Source: Lithospermum erythrorhizon | Taxonomy: Eukaryota > Streptophyta > Magnoliopsida > Boraginales > Boraginaceae | Length of the DNA stretch: 64,000 nucleotides | NCBI GenBank assembly: GCA_019722365.1 | Contig: JADFUC010000478.1 | Location: forward strand, 1-64,000 | Reading direction: 5' to 3' | Shown: piece after piece, positions 37,214-47,661 of the stretch | Layout of the letters: each line of letters starts with the position of its first letter | How positions within the stretch are numbered: position 1 is the stretch's first letter | Translations under genes and position numbers: made by a program | Notes under the pieces: model-generated | Database searches by the model: none | What the model was told of the DNA's origin: nothing | What the model saw: only the letters and a program-made list of their open reading frames with translations

Positions 37214-37735
37214 ACCCCGTCTAGCTCCTTGAGTCTCCTCCTCCACATCTGCCTCCAGAGATAACGTTTAGCCTTCCAATTATAAGCCGGGAGGGGGCAG
37301 TGAGGACATGACTTTGTTTTGTCGAAGCGTCACATTCCTGTGGAGTTTCTTTGTGGACATACTACTTTAGGTGCCCCTGTAGATGGCTTCGATCTCGTCT
37401 TTGGAGTGTCGGCAATCCGTGTCATGTCCATGATCTTTGTGATATTGCTAGAACTTTCTCATATGCCTCTTATTACGGGGGGTCTAATGCGAGGAGGGCC
37501 TTTAACATCAGCGTCTATTTCAGAAATCACGGTCCGGTTGAGGTCTTTCCGGGAGGGTTGAATCTTCGGTGTCCTCTCCTTCCGCTTTCTCGGACTCATG
37601 GACTGGTAATTTGATACGCTCGTTACGGCTCGGCGGACTCGAAAACCGCTCGAAGCAATCGGCGATCTTGTGAGTAATTTTTGTACTACGATAAGCTTAT
37701 CGAAGTAACTTGGGTACCGCTCGACATATTACTCG
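37214..37735 (-). other. Gag C-terminal region of the Tat-like element, unresolved
   Basis: GC-richer DNA between the protease and an AT-rich insertion. Expected to hold the gag C-terminus and zinc knuckle; only short overlapping ORFs on the other strand are open and none is recognised. Confidence 0.4.
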
Positions 37736-38695
37736 ATAAAAAATAAAATATTATATCTATACCATATATAAAGAAAATAGGTGTAGGTAGTTATTTGCTT
37801 CACCAAAAATTTCTTTTCTATTTTATCCTTTTCAATCATATGTTATACAATTAGTTATCTAATAATTAAAGGTTATTTCGAGCTTCATTTGCTAACATGA
37901 AATGTCCGTGTCACATATTTGATCTATCCCATAATCCATTTCCACATTGACTACTGCTTTGATGGTCAAATTGATAAGCTGCTCGATGTTGAAATTTAAA
38001 ATTGGCTTCAACTACGCAATTTGTTTGAGAAGAAAATCTATATTTGGCAAATCTTGGAGTTAATTTCGAGATATTGCTTCCATAATACCTTAATATCATT
38101 CGAACTCTTCACATTCACAATCAAAGATATCATCACTTCTCCGTTATCCCCGCTTGCTAGATCTCCGATCTGCCTCTACATTCAAAAGTATTTTCAATGA
38201 CCCAGCATGGTTAACATATGAAATCTAATTTTATTCTAAATTTTTTTATAGCTGTGTCTATAATTTATTTTACATTTGTTATCTGTGATCAAATGTCTTA
38301 TTGTATTTTTGTCATATTAGCGAGATGGTACTTTGTGGAGATTTTCTAAGCATCATTTTCCTAAAATAGTAAGGGTCTCATTTTACCAAATTAGGTAAGA
38401 AAAAGTGGAATAAAAATTATACAAAAAGTAAATGCTGCTTAGAAAAATGGATGGAGGGAGTACATCTTTGATTTCATAGATTATTATAGATACAAACAAC
38501 GTTGTTCACACATCGCGTGTGCCAGTTAGCTAATACTATATAATATAAAATACTAATTTCTTATAAATTTTGGGCTTCAAATACAAAATTTTTATTAAAA
38601 TATTATATAGATAAAATACTACTTTCTTAAAAATATTATATATTGTACTAAAATAAAATACGAATTTCTTAAAATACAAAAATTGCTCAAATTTC
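37736..38695. other. AT-rich insertion within the Tat-like gag, containing a MITE
   Basis: Composition changes sharply at both sides (GC-rich gypsy outside, AT-rich inside). No coding content. 38331-38460 is a Stowaway-like MITE. The remainder is unassigned and may be another non-coding element. Confidence 0.45.
38331..38460. mobile_element. Stowaway-like MITE, 130 bp
   Basis: Inverted termini: left ctttgtggagattttctaag, right (reverse complement) ctccctccatccatttttct then aag; both continue into CA(T/G)CATTT. Flanked by TA at 38329-38330 and 38461-38462, the Tc1/mariner target duplication. The right end aatggatggagggag is the classic Stowaway terminus. Confidence 0.7.
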
Positions 38696-39493
38696 TAAAG
38701 GACCGGTACCCGGCTACATTAAGTGCCGAATCTATCCCGATACAATCCGCCTTTTGGGCTCAGGACTACGTCTGCGGACATCTTCTATTGGCCGTTTTCC
38801 CACCTCTTTGTTGCCTTTTTGTCTGCCTCCTCGATCTGGATGTACTTATAGGCCCATTGTTATTTCTTCCCGAGTCGAGGATCGTCGTTTAAGGAGCGAC
38901 TCCTTGAATTTGCCCATTCGTAACCCTTCAACGAAGGCAATCACCGCAATCTTCTGATCCACCCCGGGAACAAGGTTGAACTCCTTATGCAAGCGCTGTT
39001 GGAAGGACGAGATTGACTCTAACTCCCCACCTTGATGAGTCGTGAGGGTGATGATCTTATCTGTGGGACTCACTTCAGCATGGAGTTAGTGGGCAGTTGT
39101 AAAATAGAGGATGTAATGCACCCTTTGGCAGCTGGTTGAACCATTTTAGCACCCGGGCCAGAGAGGTTGGAAGGAAGGCTCTAGTATATGATCTTGAGGG
39201 ATAATGGAAGGGGATGAGTTGGAATTTTGATGTTATGCGGATCCATTTTTCCTCTGAGCTTTGTGAGCGTGGTTAGCATCATCATGACTTTGCATGACCG
39301 GGCTTCGGATCTCCGGTGAGAAAGGAGCCAGACCTGCCAATTCCGAATTAGTATCTCAAATCGCTTTTGCAGAGTCTTGAGGCGTCCGCTGTGACTTCCA
39401 AAGTGACATCATCACCCGTCAGGAACGTGCTGCTACACCGAGAATGCGGGAACTCATGTCGGTGTGTTGTCCTACCACGGGTTCATTAGCCAT
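38696..39493 (-). pseudogene. gag of the Tat-like element
   Basis: ATG at 39493 (MANEPVVGQHTDMSSRI). Later text includes VLKWFNQLPKGALH near 39130-39170 (conserved QWFNxLPPGSI) and, in the open frame 38846-39073, FQQRLHKEFNLVPGVDQKI with VIAFVEGLRMGKFKESLLKR. These match Retrotrans_gag (RFNEAALxV, IxAFxxGLRxGxFxxSL). Broken by several shifts. The ATG lies only a few bases beyond the presumed LTR end, so the normal leader and PBS seem deleted. Confidence 0.75.
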
Positions 39494-39499
39494 TCAATC

Positions 39500-39915
39500 C
39501 CGGAGAACATGGTATAGAATCGAAGAGTTTTGTTTCTGAAAATAGAGTTTTGGGTATCAAAGTAAACTTACTTGATTTGTCCTCAAGGTTTACCTTTTAT
39601 AGTTTCCTGGACCGTTATTGGTCGAGCCTTAATGGCCCCATTATTGTCTGATGATAATGACGTGCGGCTCATTAAGGGATCAAGTAATTATGGTCTTGAT
39701 TACTCCTCATAATTGCCTCCTTAATTGAGCTTGTTTGTGATGTTACCTACTAACGGCTCCTCTTATTTCCATAACCGGGCGGGCTCGGCCCATATACGAG
39801 GCTTGGCCTACGGCCCGTCCGTTAGTCGGAGTCCATTTGACCGGTAGCTTGCTATCAAAGGCGGTCCATTTCTTGAGGGCCCGATCTTGGGCCGATCTGG
39901 ACGGCCATTTATCTG
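39500..39915 (-). repeat. 5' LTR of the Tat-like element, 5' part missing
   Basis: Homologous to 20650-21060. Minus-strand TATA (CTATAAAAGG) near 39595. Similarity stops at about 39915, where copia-type DNA begins, so the U3 start has been lost. Confidence 0.75.
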
Positions 39916-41971
39916 AACACAATATATTTGTTATTTTGATCCATGAAATCCAACAGTGGCGTCTGACCTACTATGGGCTTATAATTACGTAATTAATGTC
40001 ATATAAATTGCTTGTAGGTTTAGATCTGAATTTTATAAGCTAAAAATTATTGTTTGATCATTTGTTTAATTTATTGTGTGATGTATGTTTATTCAATGAA
40101 TTAAATATGATTAATTGTTAATCAACAATCTGTTGATGTATATTGATTCATTTTGACCGAGTTGACTTGGTTGGACCCGAGTTAACCCGTTTGACTAGAA
40201 CCGATCCATCTGAAACGATCCGACCCAGTTGACCATATTTTGGACCAACCTGATGACGTCACCGTGACATCAACGTGTTTGGTCCCCTAGGCTAGTGGCT
40301 TGGTTTTCTATTTTGGGTTGATTCATGATGTTTTGGGCGAGACCAAGCAGTTCCGGACCAAACACCCCTTGTAGCTTGGGGTTGAGATTTAAATGGTTTT
40401 TGAGTTCAATTTTAATTTGGGTTTGAGCAAAACTTTCATGATTGACTTAATTAATTATTTTGACAGATTTTATAAGTCCTAAAATTTATCATATTTATTT
40501 TTTAATTATATTTTGAATATAATTGAAATAATAAATTTGATATTAACTGAAATTTTATTTTGAATAAAAATTATAATTAAGTTAGGATTAGGGACATGCT
40601 TCTACAAATGAGGTAAATTAAGTTGTGGATTGATTCAAGTTGGAAATTGTTTCAACCAATTAAGTTTAACTATTTTAATTGTTTCTAATTTCGTTGGAGA
40701 AAGTTTTAATTAGTATTTTGAATATAACTAAAGTTGAGACTTTTATTTAACTACATTAAATAATTCTAATTTGATTAGAGTTAGTTTAATTGGTATTTTA
40801 AATATAATTAAACAAAATTATAATTTACTTAAATTTCTAATATTATTAGGAATTACAATTGAAATTAATAATTGGAATCGAGTCTTTTAATTCGAGACTT
40901 TGTATTATTTATAATTAAAGTTTCCAAGTAAAATATTATCTTGAATTAAATATATTAAAAGTGTAAAACGAATAATTAGTATTTTTTTTAAAATACTCTC
41001 CGTACTTCAATTTACTTGATCATGTAGCAAAATTGCCTTTTTTTAATTGATCATATAGGATTTCAATGCAACTTTATGTTGGTGTTTACATTTTTGTCCC
41101 CTCAATAAATTACTTTTTATTTTCATCATTAACTAAAAAGTATTTTTTTTATAAAGTGGAGTAGTTTTTTAGGGTATGTTAGTAATACTCAACCCGTTAA
41201 TAAAAGTAATTTTTGTCTCCATGATCAAGTAAATTGAGATGGATGGAATATTTATCTAACATTAATTGATAAAATACTTAAATATGATTTAAGTGGGATA
41301 TTTGAATTAAATTCAAATTAACAATTTTTCACCAAGGCAATTGAATTTATTTAATGATTTGATGAATGTTCAATTGCATATAATATTTGGATCTATGTTG
41401 TACTTGTTTATTTGCCTCATGCATGCTTAAATATAATTGTTTGATTATCTACTTATTCAATGAGATTAGTGACATGAGAGATTGTTTTTTGAAAAATACA
41501 CTCTGCGAACTATCTTTCATAATATATAACCCCTGTGTCGGTTTTGATTTTATTTCTACAGGCTAGAATTGACTTATGTGTCAATTAATTATCATTTATG
41601 GTAAACATAATTAGTTGAAGATGAAGAGTCACTAGAGGAGATAGACGTGTGAGTGAGATCACTAAGAGACGAAGGCATATTTTAGAACTACCCTAGGTTT
41701 TTATATTTTTTTAGGTTATATCATGGATCTCATCATGTGTTATATTTATTCTTATGATTTGTGTGATGTGTGTTTTACTTAATTAATACAGATGCTTGTA
41801 TTATCATAAGTGTTACTGAATATAACTAATACCACCTACAAGTTAAGTAAATTTTGTCATGCCAAATTCTAAAGTCGGTTAAATATCACTTGGGCATGTA
41901 GAGATGTCAAATCGACATATGTGTTACGTCCCTGGAATGCCTTTTCCGATGGTTTTTTCGAGTGTTCCCCA
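39916..41971 (+). mobile_element. Copia-type internal (leader) sequence, plus strand, with LTR stub and PBS
   Basis: A 40-bp stub ends ccaaca at 39955, followed by tggcgtctgacc (39957-39968), a PBS-like match to TGGTATCAGAGC with several changes. The AT-rich interior has a GACC/GTTGAC-rich block at 40150-40300 and text near 41395-41460 (tttgcctcatgcatgc) resembling 48110-48180. No coding region seen. It leads to an LTR at 41972. Confidence 0.5.
40996..41248. mobile_element. Stowaway-like MITE, 253 bp
   Basis: Left terminus ctctccgtacttcaatttac then ttgatcatg; the reverse complement of the right terminus is ttccatccatctcaatttac then ttgatcatg. This gives about 30-bp TIRs with a perfect inner 18 bases. 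TA dinucleotides flank both ends (40994-40995, 41249-41250). Confidence 0.85.
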
Positions 41972-42797
41972 TGTTTTATTGGAATTATGAGATAACACAT
42001 ATCATAGAAGTGTTCGTTGAATAATTAGATTGTACAACCAATTTACTCATTCATAACTATAAGGATCTATCAGAATCGATATTAGGGGCTATGATGATTT
42101 ACTATGGTCCGCTCATAATTTATGTATTGTGATAATAATCGGTTAATATTATCTAATATATTGCTCTTGTCGAACATTCCAACGAGGTCACACACAATGC
42201 AAACAGCTGACCGAACTAATAATAAATGTATTATAACTTCTCGGATTTAAAGTGAAAAATGAAGAAAACAATCGGGGCTAAATTATAGGGAATTAGATTA
42301 GGCGCCCAATATAAGGTGGATTGATGAAATTAGGGCTTGGCTGGTTTCGGGCTTTTGTTGGATGAAAAAGCCATGTTCACACTATGATAGAATGTCTCTA
42401 TATAGTGAACCCACCCCCTGAAATAAATTCCTCCAATTCGTATAAGAATTCTCAAGAGTTAACAATTCTCTACTACTCTCTCTCTCTACCCTGCTCTCGC
42501 GCCTCCCTTGCTCCACTTGAGGAAGAAAATATGGATTTTTTTTATTTATGGTTTCTAGTTTCACTATAAAATGTTTTAGTAAAACGCAAGGAAAAGTTCG
42601 GGTGCTTGGTGTGGATATTTTTAGAGATACCTTGCTTTGGGTATCGTGAGCTCGTGATTTCCTATCCATTATTAATTAGAAAACGGTGTACTTTTTACGT
42701 TCATATGTATTGTTTTTCTAACTTCCTAGAATTCATGGCATTCGCATCCATAAGTGTCATGAACTTTAGGATCGTAAATAAGACACGGTGACCACCA
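41972..42797 (+). repeat. LTR of copia family B, plus strand
   Basis: Starts TGTTTTATTGGAATTATGAG (family: TGTTGGAAATATGAG) and ends gaccacca (family: gaacacca), 826 bp. Contains the inverse of family B landmarks: attgtacaaccaatttactc, gattactatggtccgctcat-like text, and the aggtcacacacaatgcaaac block. A CTCT-rich stretch (42473-42505) follows a TATA-like tctctatatagtgaac (42393-42408). Confidence 0.75.
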
Positions 42798-43419
42798 GCT
42801 TCATACATTAATAGAACCCACAAGATGTGAACTTTATGATTTTACACATCCTTATGGATTTGTTTTGCGTGTTAATTTGTATTTTATTGTGCTTAAGTTC
42901 CAACTAATGAAAGTATTTTGTTCAATTAATTAAATATATTTAATGGTTAAGTATTTCACAAAACTATTAATGTGGAAAATTTTCAATTAATATTTTTGAT
43001 TTTTTGAGAATTTATCCGGATATTTATAAATTAATTTGTATGTCTGTATATTATTGGATTGTCGAGTAAAAATAATCGTTACTATCTAAAATGCTTATTA
43101 GTCGATAAAAGTCAACTAACGTCACCCGGCTCGGTCGGTCGATGGAGTTTGAATTAAGGTCAAGCCGGGTTGACCGACTTCGGCCCGACCGAAACTTGAC
43201 TTCGGCTCGGTCGGGACTCGCGTTGCAGCCGATACCGCAGCGGCCTGACGCCCGGCGGTGGCGTGGCAGGCATGGCGTGGTGCTCAGCGGCGTCCAAGGA
43301 GTCCATGAGCGATGCAAGCTACGGGTTTTGTGCATGCGTGTGTGGGCTTTTAATGCAGGTTGTTGGCTCGTTTCTTGCTAGCCGCCAATAGGGGCCGTGT
43401 ATGTTTCGGCAGTGCAGGC
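42798..43419 (+). mobile_element. Second copy of copia B-type leader, interrupted by the hAT element
   Basis: Shares aatatttttgattttttgag with the reversed leader at 34800-34860. Carries a GC-rich block (43120-43300; cggcccgaccg, cggctcggtcggg) at the equivalent place. Continues after the hAT target duplication at 47662 to about 48500. No coding region. Confidence 0.5.
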
Positions 43420-43594
43420 TAGTCGCTGGCTACTTGAACGGGCCGGCCCAGCCCGGCCCATGTGAGCAGGCAGGGCCGGCCGGGTAACATGTTCGGCGGG
43501 CCGAGGCCTTGCTTGAACCGGGCCGGGCCGGCCCGTTAAAGAGTGCCCAGGCCTGACCGGTTCGAGGCCCACTTTTAAAGGGCACGGCCGGGCC

Positions 43595-43845
43595 TGCGTG
43601 GTACCGTTTAATACGAAACGGTACCACGTTTGTCTTCTGGAACAAGCGTGGTACCGTTAGTTTTAAAACTGACACCGCATTGATAAACTCAACGGCTAAT
43701 TTTGTAACGTCTATATTGTAATAACGGCTGCGGCATAAGCGTGGTAGCGTTTGATTTAAGCGGTACCACGTTTATTCAAAATAGCCGTTATATAACGATT
43801 GGCAATAAGCGATGAGTACCGTTTAAATCAAGCGTTACCCGTTTA
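43595..43845. repeat. Left subterminal double-hairpin array of the hAT element (two units)
   Basis: Unit 1 (43595-43680) opens with arms CGTGGTACCGTTT (43597-43609) and its complement (43616-43628), 13 bp perfect, 6-base loop. A second decayed hairpin follows, and the two hairpins are inverted relative to each other. Unit 2 (43738-43845) repeats the design with more changes (gcgtggtagcgtttgattta). A TATA box (ctataaaag, 43871-43879) lies just downstream. Confidence 0.85.
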
Positions 43846-44111
43846 TTGCTTCGCGAAAATCAAAAAAGGTCTATAAAAGGGATAATACCTTCCTTCATTT
43901 CTCACAATTCACAATGTTGTAAGCAAACTCAAAGCAATAACAAGCAATCTCAAAAATCTTATATTGAAAGAATTATATTGAAATTTAAGGATTCTATCTC
44001 GAGCGTGGGCTTGTTCATTTCCAATCTGCAATCTCTGATCATTTGCTCCATCTCGGTTCGGTATTATTTACCAACTTTTTATAAGAATTGTGATATTTTT
44101 TGTTTTAAATT

Positions 44112-45320
44112 AATGGCATCGCCAATCTTGGTAAAATGTTCAAAGTGTAGTGCTAGTATGTCTGCCTCAATGATTATGTTAATTTAGAGGATGATGATGC
44201 ATTATGGCGAACTACCCATTATTAACTCTCAATCTAGTGCTACGGATACTATGAAAGAAAAAAACTTCATGGATTTGGAAATATTTAATGGAGACGTGAA
44301 AAACAAAGCAGCCAGCTTTGTATAAATTGTAAAGACTCTATCATGGAAAAGCGGGTGCAGGGGTAAAGGGGAACCGGTCGTGCTAGCAGAACACTTAGCG
44401 GGTCATAAGATCACTAAAGATAGTGGTGGGGAGGGTGGTACACAAGGAACTATTGATATCCAAACCGGTAAGAACTTTTTTTTTAGTATCTTGGCTTATA
44501 GGATTGAAACTATGAAATTTGTAATCGGTAGTTCTTTGCCTTTTAATCATTGTGATGGATGGCGTTTTACTAAATGGATTCAAAATGTCGTTAATCCCGA
44601 TATCGTATCCCTGCATTACCGTCTACGAACCTATGCTTTTAAATATTTTAAAAATGAAAGATCTTCTAGGTAACACTCTTATGAATTTGCCTTATAAAAA
44701 TGTATTTTGACTAGTGATATTAGTGTCTTTTTGAATTTTGATATAATGTATTGTAACATGTCATTGGATTGATCAAGATTGGAGTGCTTGCAAGAAAGAA
44801 TTATATATTTACAGATCGATTTGCTAAAACATAACAATATTCCAAATTTCGAAGTATGCTCGCATGTGCCAATGATTACAAATGTTTGAATAAGATTACT
44901 TCAATTTCATTTGATAATCGTCCGCTAATACGTTTGATGAAAAATTAAAAGAAGCCTATTAACCGGATTTTAGTGAACTTTTTTTCATGTTAGATGTTTT
45001 TATGTCACGTCCTTCAATTAGTTTCTATCCCTATGTCGACAATAGCCAGTGAATCGCATTTAGCATGGCGGCTACAATACACTCAAAGACGTTCAAGACT
45101 TACAAGCTCGGCGATTGAAGTATGTGTATGCATCGAGTTGGGCCAGGCCGAGCATAGGATGCAAGATGAACCTGAGTCATGGAGCGGAAGAAAAGATATG
45201 TTCGATGATCTTAGTGACATTGAAGAAGAAATTGAAGAAGACGAAGAGAGCAACACAATAGACGTTGAAAAAGACTCCGACAAAGAAGAGTCCGAAGATG
45301 AATTAATTTATGATGATTAG
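44112..45320 (+). pseudogene. hAT transposase, internally deleted and frameshifted
   Basis: TATA at 43871. A BED-type zinc finger is recognisable as CINCK (near 44312-44326) with EHLAGH (44390-44407). Then LPFNHCDGWRFTKWIQNVVN (44540-44600) and LRTYAFKYFKNER. After breaks come TCHWIDQDW-like text near 44760-44785 and a TSISFDN phrase near 44905-44925. The frame 44994-45320 holds VSIPMSTIASE with RRSRLTSSAIEVCVCI, the hAT C-terminal dimerisation signature, and ends in an acidic tail (EEEIEEDEESNTIDVEKDSD). Between the FDN segment and the C-terminus only ~100 bp remain, where intact enzymes have several hundred residues. Most of the catalytic domain is therefore missing. It cannot be active. 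Confidence 0.82.
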
Positions 45321-45512
45321 AATTGTAGTTTTGTAACTTAATAACTTTTTATTATTGACGAGCTCATGTAAACTCTGGCCATGCAGTATAGCGTAGACGG
45401 CTCAAAATAATAAATATTCTTTTATTCCATACAAATAGACTCTATTGTTTTAAACTTTTAATCGAAAAAATGGATGCAAAAATGCCAAACTTTACGCCAT
45501 TTTTAAGTTAAG

Positions 45513-45683
45513 CGTGGTACCGTTACAAATAAACGGTACCACGTTTAATCTAAAAATGGCGAAAGACTAACCAGTTAAGCGTGGTACCGTTACAAATAAA
45601 CGGTACCACGTTTAATCCTGAAAAATGGCAGAAATTTTTCAGATTAAACGTGGTACCGTTTATTTGTAACGGTACCACGTTTA
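45513..45683. repeat. Central GGTACC hairpin array of the hAT element
   Basis: Three hairpins with 12-bp perfect arms CGTGGTACCGTT: 45513-45524/45532-45543, 45580-45591/45599-45610, and 45649-45660/45668-45679. The last two face each other around ctgaaaaat-ggcag-aaatttttcag, making 45575-45683 one near-perfect 109-bp palindrome composed of two smaller palindromes. It lies about 100 bp upstream of a TATA box (tataaat, 45787-45793) and the ATG at 45840. Confidence 0.95.
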
Positions 45684-45839
45684 AGCGAAATGGGATTAAT
45701 AGGTTCCAAACATTCAATTGAAACACAATTCCTCCAATCTTCAAACTCAAAAACCAAAATTCTCCTCAACTCAATCTTAATTCCTCTATAAATCATCTTT
45801 CAAATTGGTTGTTTATTATATTAGTATCAATTTGCTAAA

Positions 45840-47060
45840 ATGGCGCAGAGCTCCCAAAACAAGAAATTGTTGAATTGCAAACAAGAAATAGGAAAGTCAA
45901 CATGAGTCACCACCACAATCACCACCATTCACCACCACAAGAGGAAGAAGATGTAGAAGTGCAATGGCGAGAGATTCGAAGGAGTAGGAGAAGTGGAGGT
46001 ACTAAGGCTCTGACGGGGATGTACCTTCGATGAAGGAGAAATGTGTGATCACCGGGTAATCTTTTATTCAATTTTAGATCATGCAAACTTAGTACATTTA
46101 CTACTTTTACTAGTAATTGGTATCCGCCATTGTGTATAAGTTTTATGAATCCGTGGCTAGCGTAATAATGATAGTGAGGGAGTGGCAGTTTGTCGATGCA
46201 GATATGGGTAGATTCTGAGGTATGATAACGGAAAGCGATTGTAAAAACATTTAGTATGCTCGGTTAGAGTGCGGATGATTACGGAAAGGGATGGGTACCT
46301 AAGCGGCCGGTCATTACGGAAGCGTGTCAGGGGAGCTTAACAACAATCGTAGAGTTAAGAAAGAAGGCATAGTGTATAAGAAGAATAACTTGAATGGTAT
46401 ACAAAAACTTGTTTTGGAAAGTCGTATCCGATATTCTTTTGCCATCTACTAGTCAAGCATCCGAACTAAGTTGTTGCATTAGGTATTGTTACGTGGTCTA
46501 TATTGAATTTGCGATTAGTTAATATGCCACGTTTGATACTTAAACATATGTTTCATCAAAGGCGAAATTGACCATGATGTAAGCAATTATCGTTTTGTTA
46601 GTTAATATCAAAGGGGTTCTATTGGAGAATGTAGATGGGTTGATTTTAAGAAGGACTCTAAAATGGGAGGCAATCATTGATTAGCCGGGGAAATCTTTTA
46701 TGTGGGGACGGTATTAAATTACAAATGGAGGTGTTTGAACATTTAGGATGTTGAATGAGGTGTGGAGGTTCGACAGCGCTTACCCCCCAAGGGATGGGTA
46801 CCTCCTACTTTCTTGGCCCAACACCCGATGGGCGGCCCGAGCACAGGAGAAGCGGGGTCCTCCTCGTTCCCGGATCATCCGATAGAGCTATGTATCAATG
46901 TGGAATCGATTAACGCCAGCATGTTAAAGGCGCTTCGAATACTTGAGCATCAAAGTTGATATGGGCGTGGGTTCACGAGGCGTATGATTGTGGGCTTGAG
47001 GCGTATGATGTGGAAGCGGAGAGAGAGTGAGGTAGAAGCCGAGGGAGCAAATGCGGATTC
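45840..47060 (+). pseudogene. Second gene of the hAT element, 'putative plant transposon protein'-like, broken
   Basis: Begins MAQSSQNKKLLNCKQEIGKS from an ATG in good context (aaaATGG), 50 bp after a TATA box. A His/Pro-rich stretch follows. Further text across frames: FYESVASV near 46140, KEGIVYKKNNLNGIQKLVLE (46355-46415), a PSTSQASELSCCIRY phrase near 46445-46485, and MPRLILKHMFHQ near 46520-46560. The order FYxNx, VYKxxL, PTSH-x-S, xxPRLIxxxM is that of the plant domain named putative plant transposon protein, also seen at 8829-9930. Frames break repeatedly. Role unknown; it may be a captured retroelement gene or a true second transposon gene. Confidence 0.55.
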
Positions 47061-47292
47061 AATTTAGCTTATTTCCATGAATAATGTGTTTTCAATATTG
47101 ATTATATTCATGTTTAGTATTCGAACAATTTAGTTTTATGTTATGCAGTTACTTATTTTCTAATTTCGGATATTAATATGTTTGATTTCACTTTAGAATT
47201 GTTGTTGATGTGGTATCATTTGTTTTAAATTGAACACTATTGTATTTCAAATGAACAACACTCCATTTTGGGTATTAGTAAGTAATTTAAAA

Positions 47293-47436
47293 GGTACCAC
47301 GTTATGCCGATAATGCTAAATAACGGCATTGTGCGTGGTACCGTTTAATATAGCGGTACCGCGTTAATATGATCAAGTATTACTTCTTGATATTAGCGAT
47401 GTTACCGTTTAATATAAGCGGTACCACGTTAATGCC
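47293..47436. repeat. Right subterminal double-hairpin array of the hAT element
   Basis: GGTACCACGTTATGCCG (47293-47309) pairs with the complementary text at 47324-47342. The following 47325-47436 forms a ~110-bp palindrome: cgtggtaccgtttaatatag and the mirrored aatataagcggtaccacgtt around gatcaagta-ttac-ttcttgatat. Same design as the left and central arrays, 220 bp from the right end of the element. Confidence 0.88.
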
Positions 47437-47661
47437 GAACTGGGGGCTGGCAAGGGCCGGGCGAATACCGCGAATATTGGGTAAGGCTCGGGCAGGCTGG
47501 GCTTGAGGGCCCGATCCTCGGCTTGATTCGTCCCACTTATTAGTGGGCGGGGGCCGTTCGCGGGCCTAGTGGGCCGGGGCCGAATCCGGGCCGAACGGGT
47601 GGGCGGGCCCCGGGCCCCGGCCCGCGAGGCCCAGGATTCGATAACCATGTCTAGTCTAGGC

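Larger units (their letters stand above)
20650..39915 (-). mobile_element. Tat-like Ty3/gypsy retrotransposon, minus strand, split by two copia insertions
   Basis: The same LTR text flanks both ends (about 20650-21265 and 39500-39915). From right to left it reads: gag (38700-39493), protease (36870-37080), RT (35760-36500), copia-derivative insertion, RNase H (30250-30741), copia insertion, integrase C-terminus and pol stop (22078-23176), then a 3' region. Motifs such as INPDKCVF-VTSGKFLGYMIT and WNACHLRKYYV are typical of the Tat group. All domains are broken by stops and frameshifts. Coding DNA resumes in order across each insertion, which supports one ancestral element. Confidence 0.82.
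43420..47653 (+). mobile_element. hAT DNA transposon, 4.2 kb, with 8-bp TSD
   Basis: Termini TAGTCGCTGGCTACTTGAAC and, reverse-complemented, TAGACATGGTTATCGAATCC, each running into GGGCC-rich DNA. Octamers gtgcaggc (43412-43419) and gtctaggc (47654-47661) match at 6 of 8 bases, the hAT duplication size. Inside: a BED zinc finger and hAT C-terminal dimerisation remnant (44110-45320) and a second gene (45840-47060). Double-hairpin repeats built on CGTGGTACCG occur near both ends and between the genes. Subterminal repeats bound by transposase are typical of hAT elements. Confidence 0.85.

Noticed and set aside
43378..43675. Two GC-rich minus-strand ORFs (Pro/Arg/Ala-rich)
   Set aside because: They lie in the GGGCC-rich terminus and hairpins of the hAT element; open frames come from base composition.
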